Shown one piece after another: positions 1-11,792 of a stretch of 64,000 nt of DNA. A model generated the notes under the pieces. The model was given only the letters and a program-made list of their open reading frames with translations. It searched no databases and was not told the origin of the DNA. The stretch's first letter is position 1. Each line of letters opens with the position of its first letter. Source of the DNA: Azadirachta indica. Lineage: Eukaryota > Streptophyta > Magnoliopsida > Sapindales > Meliaceae. The DNA is taken from assembly GCA_022749755.1 (NCBI GenBank), contig CM040441.1, positions 18,787,475-18,851,474 of the forward strand. Direction: 5' to 3'. The position numbers and the translations under genes are program-made.

Positions 1-699
1 ATTAATAGAATAACTCTTTTAAGTTTCATGCACCTCAAGTTTGCTTTAAGGAAAAATTAATTTGATTTTTCCTGTTTAGAACTACCTCAAACATTTGTGT
101 TTATATATATACTTGTAAAGGATAAGTTAAACTTTGCATGTAAATTGGCATTAAATACCTTGTTTTTAATTCAACACAGGTGCAGCTGAGCCAGAGTTTG
201 CTTGAGATGAGAACACAATGGATTATACTTAACTTTCTACTTGTTCTTACTACACTACTTCATTTCGTACCAAATGAACTTATGCCATACTCTCCAGCTT
301 TTAATCCACTTCTATTAGTCGTATGAATAACTGATTGAAGACATATGATGACTAAAACATTTTAATGTCAACAAACTTGGTCAATTCATTACAATTTAAT
401 TTCAATTCTAGGATGGAGACGATTTAAATAAAGCAGTACAAAGCAACCTTCATAAATTTTTCTCAAACTAAAAACAATGATGTCGTTCAACTAAGAAAAA
501 GAGATCAAATGCCTGACAATCGTCTAAACTCAGGCAAAGAGTTGAACTTTTACTTCCATAATATTCAAGCAGTATCCTAGCCAAAGTTTGCATTTGCATT
601 GTTGGCCCCCAGTCATTTTTTTCCATCAGTGGCCGCAATCACATTTCTTTGAAAGGAAACTGAGGAATTTCACACAGCTGATGCAACACTTGCACTTGA

Positions 700-1090
700 A
701 GCAGCCATATTATCTTCAGGCATAAGCTGAGAAATCTCGCTCATCACAGTCTGATCAGGCAACGCCATTTGCTCATCAGTCACCAACAATCACTGACATT
801 GGCACATCAGGAAGGTCACGCAACATCTCTTTTATACATGGCATAGTCAGCCAGTCAACACTTGCATTTGGGGCACTTTCTTCATTTGGCTGTCGGTTAA
901 ACATCTTAAGGAGTAGACACATATCTTAATCAGATATACCACTAAAGATTCTAGTTGTCCTATTACAACATCATAGTCTGATGATCAGTCACTACTACCA
1001 CAAAGGCTTTGCATCATTCAGCAAAATCGCTTGAATCAATTCCACCAGTTTCTCCTCACCGAAAGCTGTTGTTATTGTCAGATAAAATTT
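700..1090 (-). pseudogene. Unidentified coding relic inside the 2-kb duplication
   Basis: The minus strand reads in pieces resembling a once-coding region. The clearest part is MPEDNMAASSASVASAV followed by a stop, preceded by a stretch containing TVGD and LPDQTVM. The copy at 17346-17582 keeps a longer open stretch of 78 codons. Stops and frameshifts separate the pieces in both copies. The same tail, LMPEDNVAASSASVASA, also occurs on the plus strand near 16300-16370, so the sequence has moved at least twice. No family was recognised and no function is proposed. Confidence 0.4.
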
Positions 1091-1816
1091 GCTGTTCCAT
1101 CATCTCGAATATCACTTCTTATTGACTTTCTAAATCGTTGACAGATGTCTGTTTCTAGTTTTGTTGATGGCACAACATCCTTTCAGGCTCTTCAGATCGA
1201 ACCATTCCTTTGGATACTCTTATAAAGCACTGCCATACCCATAGAAACTTCATATTGTCTAGCACCAGCAACACAAGAATAATAAACAAGATCAGGCACA
1301 GTATTGTAATAAGGCCATGAAGATCAGCCCAGCATATTGATCTACAATTGAAGTTTTTATCTCTTACTAGTACCCAGCTGACCTTTTCTCCATTTGTTGC
1401 TTGGTTCTACCAAGAAACAAAAATTCATGAGAAGCTCCGAAGATTGATTCCATGAAAACAAAGTTCAAAATGTTACAATCACAATGCAGTTATCTGAATT
1501 CATAATTTATGCATATACAAATAGTTATAACCATTTTCATTTTGGTCATCTGTATTAGAGTACAATCAGACTCTAGACTGAAATTGCATCAAGTGAAACC
1601 CTGACTATCCAAAAACAAGAAAAATACATTCCTTAATAGTACTCGCCTCCTTTATTTGATGCTAATTGTTAGCCTTCATGAACCAAAAACCTTGCTTTTC
1701 TTTAAATGCTTTATATTAGGAAGAGGGAGAAACAACACTTAGTCAAGGTCAAGAATAAAATCATTCAGTCATCTTAGCTTTATGATTGAAATTGTTTGGA
1801 AACGGGTTTATGGCAG

Positions 1817-1966
1817 TGGCCGAGAAAGATGACAGATTGCATCAAAGAGATTACTCAGATCGACAAGCTTTTGGATTGTGTAGAAATCTGTGTAAATGCG
1901 CAGACAAATGGCATGTCCAATATTCTTGCTTGCATAGGCCAGAACAAAAGCAATGATTTAGCAATG
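1817..1966 (+). pseudogene. KCPCG-family exon 2 relic (orphan, still open)
   Basis: This is a 50-codon open stretch aligning to exon 2 of the intact KCPCG genes. It reads RKMTDCIKEI and later CVEICVNAQTNGMSN, against KKMTECVRELLGYAEECVNAQ in the intact copies. It keeps a GGCAG acceptor (ending 1816) and a GT donor after 1966. Relative to the intact genes it has a short internal insertion around TQIDK. I see no exon 1 upstream or exon 3 downstream in the same orientation, so it cannot make the family protein by itself. Confidence 0.6.
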
Positions 1967-2110
1967 GTATTGATAATTTTTCATGCAAATATCTTTGTTC
2001 ATTTGGGTTTAATTACCTATAAAATTCAAGCACTCATTTTCCGGCAGTAAATAGTCATTCAATGTTCATTACTTCATTGGCAATTAAAAAGAGTGAAAGA
2101 ATATAAATAC

Positions 2111-2273
2111 AACTATTGAATCATTGTTCTTGTTGTGGCAAATGCAACTGTCCCTCTTATCTGCATACGTACTATCAGTATTTATATCCATCTGTGCATT
2201 GGCATAGTTTTTTGCATAGCACAAAAGTTGATCCCTCAACCTGCCTGATGTAATCTGTCATCTTTATCAGCTG
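2111..2273 (-). pseudogene. KCPCG-family exon 2 relic, inverted and convergent to the previous one
   Basis: The minus strand shows an exon 2 copy that begins after a CTGCC/GGCAG acceptor at 2274 and ends before a GT donor at 2109-2110. It reads LIKMTDYIRQVE and then, in a different frame, CYAKNYANAQMDIN. The length of 163 nt is not a multiple of three, whereas both intact copies have 141 nt, so it is frameshifted. About 330 bp to its right still resembles family intron 1, with the same aaaacttcattt and gaatctttaccatgtg strings found in other copies. Exon 1 is missing. Confidence 0.6.
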
Positions 2274-2309
2274 CTGCCATAAACCCATTAACAAAGATCA
2301 CGGTTAGAA

Positions 2310-2980
2310 ACAATAAAACCAAAAAACTAAAATCCACCCATTGAATAAAGAATTGAAAATCCTCGAGCCCAGAAAAACTGAAAACCATAAATTGAAATCA
2401 AAAGCATGAAAACTTCATTTGATACAAGAATCTTTACCATGTGAAACAATTATCAGACAACATAAAATCAAAGTATAAACTATGCTCCAAACACGAGCAC
2501 AGTAAGACAGCCAGCGACTCCAGAAAATTATTAATCAAAGGAAACCAGATCATAAACAATGACAAGAATTTTTACAATCGATAATACAAAAAAACCCAGA
2601 AAATCTTTCCGTCTAGTTCTTAACAAGCCTCTTCTTGAAAATGAAGTTTTTGCTACCCATTTTGGGGAGTTATCCAAAGAAAATTAGATTTCATGAATAT
2701 CCTTTTGTTTGGTTTTAAGAGAAAAGTGGTCTTACTTTTTTTACTTTCTCCCATTATTTGACAAATTTAATAAATAATTTTTTCTTTTCACAATAATTAA
2801 GGCTTAATTACAAGTTTAATATTATTTTTTGAACGCAACTCTTTATACAAGTAAGATTTCCTAACTTGCTGTGAGGAACAGAACTCTTGTCAATTTCAAA
2901 ATTGTAGGCATCTTATTTTGATACATAATTGTACTTTCTTGTCAATTTCAAAGTATTGTGATATAATATTTTAAAATTGA
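2310..2980. other. Intron-1-like remnant of a KCPCG copy, then AT-rich spacer
   Basis: The stretch 2310-2640 matches intron 1 of the other family members in fragments. Beyond it I find no coding sequence, repeat or RNA gene. Confidence 0.45.
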
Positions 2981-2999
2981 CATAAGTCGTCTCTATTGC

Positions 3000-4100
3000 A
3001 ATTAGGGAAAACAATTACTGTCAAGGATCAGGACGAATTTTTCTACAAAGTTGGGGACCGAATCGGATATAAGAACAAAAATTCGTCTCCATTTTACAAA
3101 TGATCCGGGGACAGCGACGGGCTTTTTTTCTTGATCATCCCTGATTCACCGGATTTAAATTCAAAATCTACTCGAATAATCACGTAAGTATCTATTTTAT
3201 TTAGTAAATAATTATAAAATTTTTATAGTTTTTATTTTAGTCAAACAAGTCCTTCAAAAAGGTTCATAATTTTTTAATTTAATCAATTAAGTTCTTAATA
3301 AATAATAAATATTTACCAAATTTTCAATTTGATTAATTTTAAAATTATTTTTAAATCATTTTCACAATAACAGAATTTACTAAAATAATTAAAAATTAAT
3401 AAAATTTGTAAAATTTAATAGTTAAATGATATATTTATAACAACAAATTAAAAATTGATAATTATATTAGTTATTTTTTTTTTTTAAATATTTTAAGTAT
3501 TATATATCAAGTCAATGAATTTAATATTTTAAATATGTTTTTGTAATACTTGAAATTTTTATCAATATACTTATTTTGAAAATTATATATATGTTAACAA
3601 ATATAACTAATTAAGTTAATTTGTATAAATATGCTCAGATAATCATGCAATAGTAGTCAATTTGTATAAACAAAGTTATCGTTAAATTAACATTAATGAT
3701 AATAATAGTTATAATTATTGAATTTAAATCGTCTCACGCTATAAAATTATTAATAATATTAGTAATAGCTATAATATTTTAAAAAATATAAATTAAATAT
3801 ATTTTTTAGTTAAATATTTTTATTTACATATTTTAATTAATGAATATAAGTAGTGCAATGATAAGGTGTTATTTTTTTTTTTCATAAGTCAAAGTATTCA
3901 AACCTTAAAATTGTAAAATTTTTATTTTTTTAAAAAAATAAATAGAATTAATACAGGATTGGGGGTTCACGGGAATTTCCAGTCTAAATTAGAAATATCA
4001 CCATCCCGTCCCTAGTTTGCCTAAATCGAGGATGGGGATCGAAGTTCTAACTGGGCCAAGGGTGGGGATTGGGGTCCTCACCCTATTGCCAACACTAGCT
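3000..4100. mobile_element. Non-autonomous hAT-like element, degenerate
   Basis: GC-richer ends enclose a very AT-rich core with no reading frame. The left end holds blocks such as gttggggaccg and gatccggggacag, and the right end holds ggatggggatcg and a terminal ctattgccaaca. The core near 3180-3300 matches 49270-49400 base for base in long stretches, so the two elements belong to one family. The right end resembles hAT termini read in reverse (TTGGCAAT). Exact ends and a target duplication could not be fixed. Confidence 0.5.
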
Positions 4101-4109
4101 TCAACATTA

Positions 4110-4660
4110 TAAATTTATATAAATTGATATTCTTATTCCATTATTTATTGTGCATAAAATATTAATAGATTTCAAATATTATTAATTTAACAAAAAAATT
4201 GAGTTTTTTTCACATAAAAATTTAACTTTATATGTAGTATATTTTAATGATTTATTTACAATAAATTAATATAATAAAAATCAAATTATCTAAAATAATA
4301 ATATTTTAGGATAAAATAGTAAAAAAATTAAAGTATAATTATTAAAATGACTATTGTTAATTAAGGATATAATTTATTATGTTATTTTAAAATTAAAAAG
4401 TTATATTGGTTATTATGTGTTAATAATAGGGATAAAATAATCTACGTATATGTCTTTTAAATATTCAAGAACACAATAGTTATTTTATATAGAAGTTAGT
4501 TATTTTGGAGATATTTATTTTTTGTTCAAACATCATGAGGATATTTGTTTATCTCAAATGTTCGAGTATGTCTATAGTTGATACTTGGGGAAGATACCTC
4601 TTAATATCCCTTAAATTAAAATATAATACTTGTTTTTTAGTGGTAAATTAAAACCTAATT
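4110..4660. other. AT-rich spacer with no recognised feature
   Basis: No open frame, RNA gene or repeat edge was found. The right end (about 4600-4670) already matches the flank of the rearranged KCPCG fragment at 36200. Confidence 0.5.
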
Positions 4661-4679
4661 TCCTCAGCAATGAATTTAA

Positions 4680-5422
4680 AGTCAGCCGCTTAATCGCAAA
4701 GTAGAACATAACTTTGCCTTCGAATAATGCTATGACTAATTTGTCGTTAGGGCCACCTAAGAGAGCAGTCAAGAGCCTTAATCCCAAGGTTTACTTCCCT
4801 ACTGGTCTACTAAGTTGATTGAATTTGGTGGTATTTGTTCATACTTATAGGTTCACAAGTTCTTGCAATTAGGCTTTTATATGATGGTTGGTTGTCCTAT
4901 TGTCATTTTGGCCAATGATTCCCTTCCTATACTTGCTTCTTCTTATTAATTCCGGAGTGTAATCATCATTTGACTTACTTGTGTTTGGTATTTGTCACTT
5001 GGTGAAAATTCTTGGGTCAAAAATGAGGTTTAATTTTATGTTGTAATTATAGTATGATTGCATTACAAGTTCTTTCAAGATTTATCCTAATCTTGGGATT
5101 TCATTCTCTTTTTTTGTGTTTATAATTATCAAGATTCATTCTTCATTTAATTTATGGTCAGATGAATTTTATGTTTACTAATTTTGTTATTTGATAAAGA
5201 TTACTAGGTTTGTTTATTGAATTTGAATTTGAATATTTCTATTTGTATTTTTTTGTTTTAGAAGTTCTTGTCATTGAAATTGTTTTTGGTTTTGGTTTTA
5301 ATATTTTTGAATTTGCTCTTAGTTAGTTCTATGATTGAAATTGTTTGGTTCTTTCTTTGGCAATGTCTAAAGAAGATGATAGATTGATTTAAGGAGCTTT
5401 TGGCTATGCAAAGAACTGCATG
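4680..5422 (+). pseudogene. Rearranged KCPCG-family fragment: exon 1, intron 1, half of exon 2
   Basis: A short piece of long-type exon 1 lies near 4700-4790. It reads roughly as LGPPKRAV against LPPRPPKRGL in the 63-kb copy. About 550 bp of intron 1-like DNA follows, then the first half of exon 2 (5355-5422), recognisable from ctaaagaagatgatagatt and ggctatgcaaagaactgcatg. The exon 2 acceptor has changed from GGCAG to GGCAA, and the exon contains a stop. The exon breaks off where the hAT element is inserted. Beyond that insertion the sequence continues as an inverted exon 1 (8855-9030). The same fused arrangement exists on the minus strand at 35331-36210. Confidence 0.6.
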
Positions 5423-6132
5423 TGAGGATGGCAAAATTTCTCATGGGGCCACAAACCCCCAGGGACCTGCCTTAAATGGGGAAAAATTCTAGTAAATTTA
5501 TAAGAAATGGGGCAGGTAACGAGAAAAAATTAATCCCTAATGTTTTAATAGGATGGGGATTAGTTTAACTCTCCCCACCCTGCCCCCGCCCATTCCCCAT
5601 TAAAATATAATATAAGTGTATTATAATTTATAAAATTAAATTTTATATATTTAAATATAATTTTTTATTACAATTTTTAAAAATTGTGGAGTCATGAATT
5701 AATATTATAAAAAATAGTATATAAGAATAAAAAAAAAAGTAAAAAATTAAAAATTATAAAGACCCTAAATTGTATTTTAATGATCTTTTATGTGGTTACT
5801 TAATGTTAAAGGGTTTTGAATAATATTTTTCCATTCAATTTTCACATCTCAAAGTCAAATTAGCAAAATCAATACAAACATGCTTTGCGGCTAGGGCTTT
5901 GCGGCTAGTGCTTTGCGGTTGCAATTGGCAAATTCAATTTCCTCCTCTGAATTTTCAAGCTCTAAGTGCTTTTCTTATACATTTGATCATTTTCTTTCAA
6001 TTGTCGCAAACTTAAAGAAAGAGTCAGCAAGTATATACTATTAATTTTTTTCTAAACTATTATATACTTATATAGAATTATTTATATTAAATTAGATTAC
6101 TCTTTTTTTTTTGAGTTTAAGAGAAGAAAAAA

Positions 6133-8213
6133 ATGTCTACATCTTTTGATGATCAACTTCAAACACAATTTGGTGATATACTCAAAGAAACATCGAATGA
6201 TGAGATACACCTATCATTGACTCTTGAAGCTGAACATGATGACACTTGAAAAGAAAGTTAAGATTTGAGATATGAAATCACTTTAAAAAACAAAAAATTA
6301 ATAGAGAATTCAAATTAATTTGTAATTATTATGAAAAGAGGTTAGGAGGAAATATAAAGCATAGGACAAAACACTTATACGATCATTTTAAAATATGTCC
6401 TTTGCGAAACCGAAAACAAAATAATATACAAAAAATGTTGACAACTGTAAAAGCAAGTGAAGGAAAAGTCAAAGTTGGTGCATATAGTTTTGATAAGAAA
6501 ACTTCAAGGAGAGAGCTTGCAAATATGATAATCTTACATGAGTACCTTTTAGTATGGTTGAACATGTTGGATTTAGAAGATTTATTAATTTTGTTAAACC
6601 ATTATTTAAGATGGTTTCTCATAATACAATGAAGAATGATATCTTAAACATATATGATTATGAGAAGTTTAAAACAATGAATTTGTTAGAAAGCAATCAA
6701 AGTAGAATTGTTATTACTACTGATATGTGGACTTCTAATAATTAAAAGAGGGGATTCATGGCCATCACAGCACATTTTATAGATGATTCTTGGATGTTGT
6801 AAAGTCGAATCATGAGGTACTTTTTATAACATGAAATTTCTTTTTAAATAGCTTTATATTTTCAAGTTTGTTGTATTTAATATAGTTTATAATATTTTAT
6901 TATAATTGTTTATTTACTTTTTGTATTAGATTTATTTATGTACCATGCCCGCATACTTCTAATGTACTTGCTGAAGTGTTGATAAGATTGGAATATTGAT
7001 AGGAATCTTTCTCTTTAACTGTAGATAATTATAATACTAATGATGTTATGATTGATTATCTTACTAAGAAGTTGTCTGGCAATTCGTTATTATTGGGTGG
7101 TGACTTTTTTCATATGTATTATTGTGCACATATTTTGAATTTGATAGTGAAGGAAGGATTAGATGTGATTAGTGATAGTATTGAGAGGATTCGTAGTAAT
7201 GTTGCTTATTGGACAACGACACCTAAAAGAGAGGTAAAACTAGTTGAATATCCAAAGCAGTAAACAGTTATCTCTTGATTGTAAAACTAGGTGGAATTCT
7301 ATATATTTAATGCTTCATACTGCTTTGACATACAAATATGTTTTCCCTCTTCTAAAACAGAGAGAATTACAATATAAATATTTTCCTTCTAAAGAAGATT
7401 AGTTGTTAAGATAAGAGATTTATAATAGATTAGAAATATTTTATCAAGTGATTTAATTATTTTTGGAACTCAATATCTTACAGCTAACCTTTACTTTCCA
7501 AAGATTTGTTAAATTAGGTTGTCAATTGCAGAGTGGCATAATTCCATAAATGATGAAGTAAAGAATATGGCATCAAACATGATAACAAAATTTGACAAAT
7601 ATTGGAATGTAATTCATGGAATAATGGCTGTAGTTATTGTTTTAGATCCAAGATTTAAGATGAAGCTGTTAGAGTTTTACTTTCCAAAAATTTATGAAGC
7701 TAATTTTTTAGTTGAAATTGAGAAAATTCGTATGATTTGTTATAAGTTGTTAAAAGAATATCAGTTGAAAAACACAATAGAAAAAGAGATTCATCAACCT
7801 TCAGTTGCTTCATCTTTTGGGTCAAATTTGGTTTAAGCAGGAAAAGCAAATCTCTTATCATCATTTGACTTATTTGTTTGTAATACCACTAGTAATGAGA
7901 ATGTTAAGTTAGAGTTGGACCATTATTTAAAAGAACATATCTTGCCTAGAGTTTTCGACTCTAATAAATCAGCTTGACGGAAAGGAAACGAGTCAAATAT
8001 CTTACTTTGCATGTCATTGCTAAAGATATTTTAGCTATTCCTATTTCTACAATTGCATTTGAATCTGCTTTCAGTACTAGTGGTAAATTTGTAAGTCCAT
8101 ATCATAGTAAATTACATCCCAAGACATTAAAGGTTTTGATGTGTGCTCAAGATTGGTTATGGGCTAAAATTAAAAGTATGAAATTATTAATTACACATTT
8201 AGTTAAATTTTAA
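6133..8213 (+). pseudogene. hAT transposase (Ac/RICESLEEPER type), broken
   Basis: The order of domains is that of plant hAT transposases. A BED-type zinc-finger remnant (C-N-Y-Y ... HLYDHFKICP, about 6320-6405) is followed by a central part with VITTDMWTSN (near 6705-6745) and CAHILNLIVKEGL (near 7120-7165). Next comes LDPRFKMKLLEFYF (near 7640-7690), and last the C-terminal dimerisation region with SAFSTSGKFVSP and CAQDWLW (8060-8165). Stops and frameshifts cut it into at least six pieces. The likely start is ATG at 6133. Intact members of this type catalyse cut-and-paste transposition in the nucleus; this copy should not. Confidence 0.85.
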
Positions 8214-8274
8214 TTAATTTTATTTTATTCAATATTTAACTACTTAAATTCTTTGTGAGTTTGTTTCTATCATC

Positions 8275-8310
8275 AGGTTCAGGTTCAGGTTCAGGTTCAA
8301 GCTCAAGTTC
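8275..8310 (+). repeat. Hexanucleotide AGGTTC tandem repeat
   Basis: Four perfect AGGTTC units are followed by two variant units. They lie just downstream of the transposase C-terminus and would encode a Gly-Ser run if translated. Confidence 0.8.
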
Positions 8311-8854
8311 TTTTACAAAAACTGAATGTCATATATATTGTGAAGATACAGACGAGATAAATTTAAAATATTATTATATAATTTTATTCATTCACAACTA
8401 CTCATAAAATATCATCTCAATTTTCAATTAGATTAGTAATAAATTAAAAGTGTTATATTTTTTCATTTGATATTGTAGGAGTGAAGAAGTATCAAAGAAG
8501 ACGACGAAGTTAATATAGAAAAAAGTAATAGTAGCATTAATTAGAATTTGAGATATTAATTGTTTTATTATTTTACCTTTACTGTTAGTTATTAAATAAT
8601 ATTGTGTTATCATAATATGTTAATGATATTTTTGTTTTAGTTAATTAAATTGTTATATTAGTAAAAATTAATTTATAAAATAATATAAAATAGAAAATTG
8701 ATACGTTGACAGGAAACTCATTTTCCATGAGGGGATTCTCCATCCCCAGTCCATTAAATTTATTAGGAAATGAGGGTCAAAATAAAAAATAAGGTGGAGA
8801 ATGGAGTATGCTTCCCTACTCCTACCTCACCTTATTGCCATTCCTAACTGTATG

Positions 8855-9060
8855 TCTTGACGGCCCTGACAGCAACTTAGTCGATGCATAAGTCAACATT
8901 ATGGTTGTAGAGCACTTGAATTCTTAGGGCGGAGAAGGGATTAAGAGAATAAGGGGTGTTTGTGGGAAGCAGAAGAGGTAGAAAGAAGTGGTGCATGGAC
9001 TACGATGGTGGTGTTGGAGATGGGAGAAGAAATAGTGGTGTAAAGATAATCAGTTGCTTA
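8855..9060 (-). pseudogene. Inverted KCPCG exon 1 (long type), remnant
   Basis: The minus strand resembles exon 1 of the 63-kb gene over about 170 bp. Shared strings include gaattcttagggcggag (against gaattcttggggtggag), gggtgtttgtgggaagcagaagagg and gtggtgcatg. It lies in antisense orientation directly after the interrupted exon 2 half at 5422, once the hAT insertion is discounted. It has internal stops and no downstream exons of its own. Confidence 0.65.
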
Positions 9061-9099
9061 TGGGAGTATAACACCGGCAACTGAGGCTATGGCGTTTGG

Positions 9100-9213
9100 A
9101 GCTTGATTAGGTTTTAAATACCAGTGTTGTTGGACGTCATCCCCAACAGGAGGGAACTTCTGTTGAAAGAGATTTGGTTGAAAGAGATAATCAGTGTTTT
9201 AAATACCTAATTT
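9100..9213. other. Junction between KCPCG remnant and LTR element
   Basis: The 12-bp string gttttaaatacc occurs at 9111-9122 and again at 9196-9207. It brackets the left edge of the retroelement sequence. I cannot decide whether it is a repair scar or chance. Confidence 0.3.
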
Positions 9214-10761
9214 TTATGGCTTTTTAGGTTCAATCTCTTTCAAAGAAATGGTTTTATCATTGACCTTACCACTTCGGAGAGTAGTGATGTAGTTGACATT
9301 CTCATGCTGTGTGCCATTTGAGTTAGAATTACTTACATGAAATTGACCCGCTAGATTTGGTTGTGGTTGAGCAGGAAATTTACCTTTCTCTTCACTGCAC
9401 AAAACTGAGGTCAATGTTGAAAGTGTACTCTTGATATCATTAATGGCTTGTGATGTTTGATTGTTTATGCTTGTTTGCCCTTGCATGAATGTTTGCAACG
9501 TTTCCTCAAGAATTTTCAAATGTGGTGAATGGTATGATGAAAAATTTGAAAGTCTTTGAGGTGATGGATGAGCATGATTATCATTTTTCCAACTAAAATT
9601 TGGGTGATTTCTCCATCCAGAATTGTATTTTCAAAATATAGAGAATTAGAGGAAAAAAGTTTTTTGAAAGAATTCATAGATTTTGCTTGGTCATGCAACA
9701 TTTTTTTAAAAATTGGAATATTTAGACAATCTTGAGTGGAATGTCCCATGACTTCACAAATTTCACAAACTTCATCATTATGCACAGATTTGACCTCTTT
9801 AATTTTCCTTAATTCCATGGCTTCAATCTTTCTCGTTAAATTTGTAATTCTAGCACTTAGATCATCTTTTTGACTCAAATTATATTTACCCCCACTAGAA
9901 CTAGCCATATTAGATCTAATTGAATTTTCAGAGGAACTAGTGGTTTGCTAGGATTGAGAGTTCTGAGCTAAATGATCTAAATACTCTAATTTCTTCTGAG
10001 TCTTTGTCTAAAAATTCACCATTACACATTGTTTCAACAAATTGTTTTGTTTTTGGTGTTAACCTTTCATAAAAGAAACTTATCGTACGCCATTTTTTAA
10101 AACCATAGTGTGGGCATGAATTCAACAAGTCTTTAAATCTTTCCAAACATTGAAAATAGGTTTCATTTCCTTTTTGACGAAAATTTTGAATTTGTCTCTT
10201 GAAAGCATTTGTTTTATGTATTAGAAAAAATTACTTTAAAAACTTGGTTTGCATTTCTTGCCATGTGACTATAAATCTAGGTTTTAATGAATTAAGCCAT
10301 GTTTTTGCTTTATCTTTTAAAGAAAAAGGAAACAATTTTAACTTAATTATTTTTTCACTACATGTTTGATCCATAAATGTGGCACATACTTTCTCAAATT
10401 CTTTTAAGTGCAAATAAGGACTCTCAAACTCTAAGCCATGGAAATTAGGAAGTAAAGGGATCATACCGGGCTTAAATCTGAAGTTATTTGCATTAAGTGG
10501 AAAAATAAAGCATGAAGGAGATGAATTTCGAGGAGGTTGCAAATATTCACGCATGGTTTGAACATGATGATTTTCATTTTCTCCATTTATACTTTCATTT
10601 TCAGCCATAGTGTTATTTGTGTGGGAGTTTGAAGATGAATCAAACAAATTCCCAAAGGAGGTTTCAGAATTACCTTTCACCAATCGATGAGAATGAGGAT
10701 CACGGTACCATCCAAGCATGAAAATAATAATAATAATAAAACACAATAAAGTAAAATACAA
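9214..10761 (-). pseudogene. Retrotransposon gag (Ty3/gypsy, Athila-like), broken
   Basis: Four consecutive minus-strand pieces follow the order of plant gypsy gag proteins. The first (10761-10231) holds FRFKPGMIPLLPNFHGLE and KLFPFSLKDKAKTWLNSL, a core of the Retrotrans_gag family. The second (10146-9937) holds FYERLTPKTKQFVETMCNG, a hallmark of Athila-type gag. The third (9908-9516) holds a zinc-knuckle-like CEICEVMGHSTQDC. The fourth (9519-9214) holds NYITTLRSGK, the usual lead-in to protease. In a living element the protein would form the particle that packages the RNA. Frame changes at about 10230, 9930 and 9515 disable it. Confidence 0.8.
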
Positions 10762-11103
10762 TAAAATAAAATGTTAGCATAATAAAACAAATAAAATGAA
10801 AAGAGGTGGTATAACCTTCCTCTTAATAAAATTATTGTAAATGAAAATAACAACACAATACTTAATAGAAAAAAATTAAGAAAGGTGGCTAAGCCTACCA
10901 TGAACAAAATTAAAAAAAAAAAAAAAAATTAGGTGGTATATGTAGAACCAACCATAATGTAAATGTAAATGGGCAGCTGAGCCTCCCAATTAAAATAAAT
11001 AACAACAAAGTTAATGTCAGAGTTAATGTTACAGTTAGAGTTAGAAGTTAAAGTTAGTAAAAGAAAATTAAACAATAACTAGTAAACTTTATACAAACCG
11101 TAT

Positions 11104-11121
11104 TCCCCGGCAACGGCGCCA
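11104..11121 (-). other. Primer binding site, tRNA-Asp type
   Basis: The minus strand reads TGGCGCCGTTGCCGGGGA, the 18-nt complement of a plant tRNA-Asp 3' end and the classical primer site of Athila/Tat elements. It lies just upstream of the gag region, as expected. Confidence 0.85.
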
Positions 11122-11782
11122 AAAACTTACTACAACTTAAAGGTTGTAACTCTCAAGTATAGGTTGTCTCAAGTAATAAAGTTCGGAAGTCCGAGTGTCA
11201 GTCTACAGGGAATACGTTATATTAAGTCCACAAGTCCAAAGGTCTAAATATTATAAGAAATAGAATGAATTTGCTTATTGTCAAATTTAAATTCAATATT
11301 ATTATATATTAGGGCATTAGGAATCCATTTTAATGATTTGTATAAAACTTATTCTTGATCTTTTTTTTTAAAAAAGAAAAACATAATTAAGAATTAAAAG
11401 AAGTGATCTTAATTGGATGATGAAAAAAAAACATTTAAGCACAAAGAAATCAAAAGACTTACTTTTTAGTTGATGGTGAAAAATTATAAGTTGCCTTATT
11501 CTTGATATATAAAAAACATCCAAGCATTCAATGTACCATTTGTTAACAATGAATCAAGGTTTCTAACAATTCAAAATCACTTGCAAAATATAGTACTCAA
11601 TCAATAAAAAGATTGGCAATGAAGAACAAAACAAAGGATTAAAGAATAAAACTATAAAATCATCAAAAGTTCACCCTTAACCCTAATTACGAAATTAGAA
11701 ATACATTATTTAATTAAAGTTTAAATTTAAAAAAGAAAACAGAAATGGAAACAAAACTGCTCCCCTCTCACTTCCACATCTT

Positions 11783-11792
11783 CCTTTATATA
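11783..11792 (-). promoter_or_regulatory. TATA box of the 5' LTR
   Basis: The minus strand has TATATAAAGG about 660 nt upstream of the primer site, a position that fits U3 of a long LTR. Confidence 0.5.

Larger units (their letters stand above)
1..2050. repeat. Segmental duplication, copy 1 (partner 16570-18545)
   Basis: The first 2 kb aligns with 16570-18545 in the same orientation, with an offset of about 16570 and mostly single-base differences. Shared landmarks include the string gttggcccccagtca at 601 and again at 17171. On the minus strand both copies hold broken reading frames that look like old coding sequence, for example a piece ending in SASVASAV. I do not recognise the protein. 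The plus-strand end of the repeat carries an exon 2-like piece of the KCPCG family, annotated separately. This copy is cut by the window edge, so its true left limit is unknown. Confidence 0.85.
5423..8846 (+). mobile_element. hAT-superfamily transposon, decayed, with TIRs and 8-bp target duplication
   Basis: The left end begins TGAGGATGGCAA and the right end, read in reverse, begins TAGGAATGGCAA. These match at 9 of 12 positions and fit the TAGGG-ATGGCAA style of plant hAT ends. The flanks are actgcatg (5415-5422) and actgtatg (8847-8854), an 8-bp target duplication with one mismatch, which is the size expected for hAT. The interior of 3.4 kb carries plus-strand transposase fragments. The element is inserted in an already rearranged KCPCG fragment. 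It cannot be autonomous now because the transposase frame is broken many times. Confidence 0.88.

Noticed and set aside
6383..6565. 60-codon frame on the minus strand
   Set aside because: It lies antisense to the hAT transposase frame and has no motif; a shadow frame.
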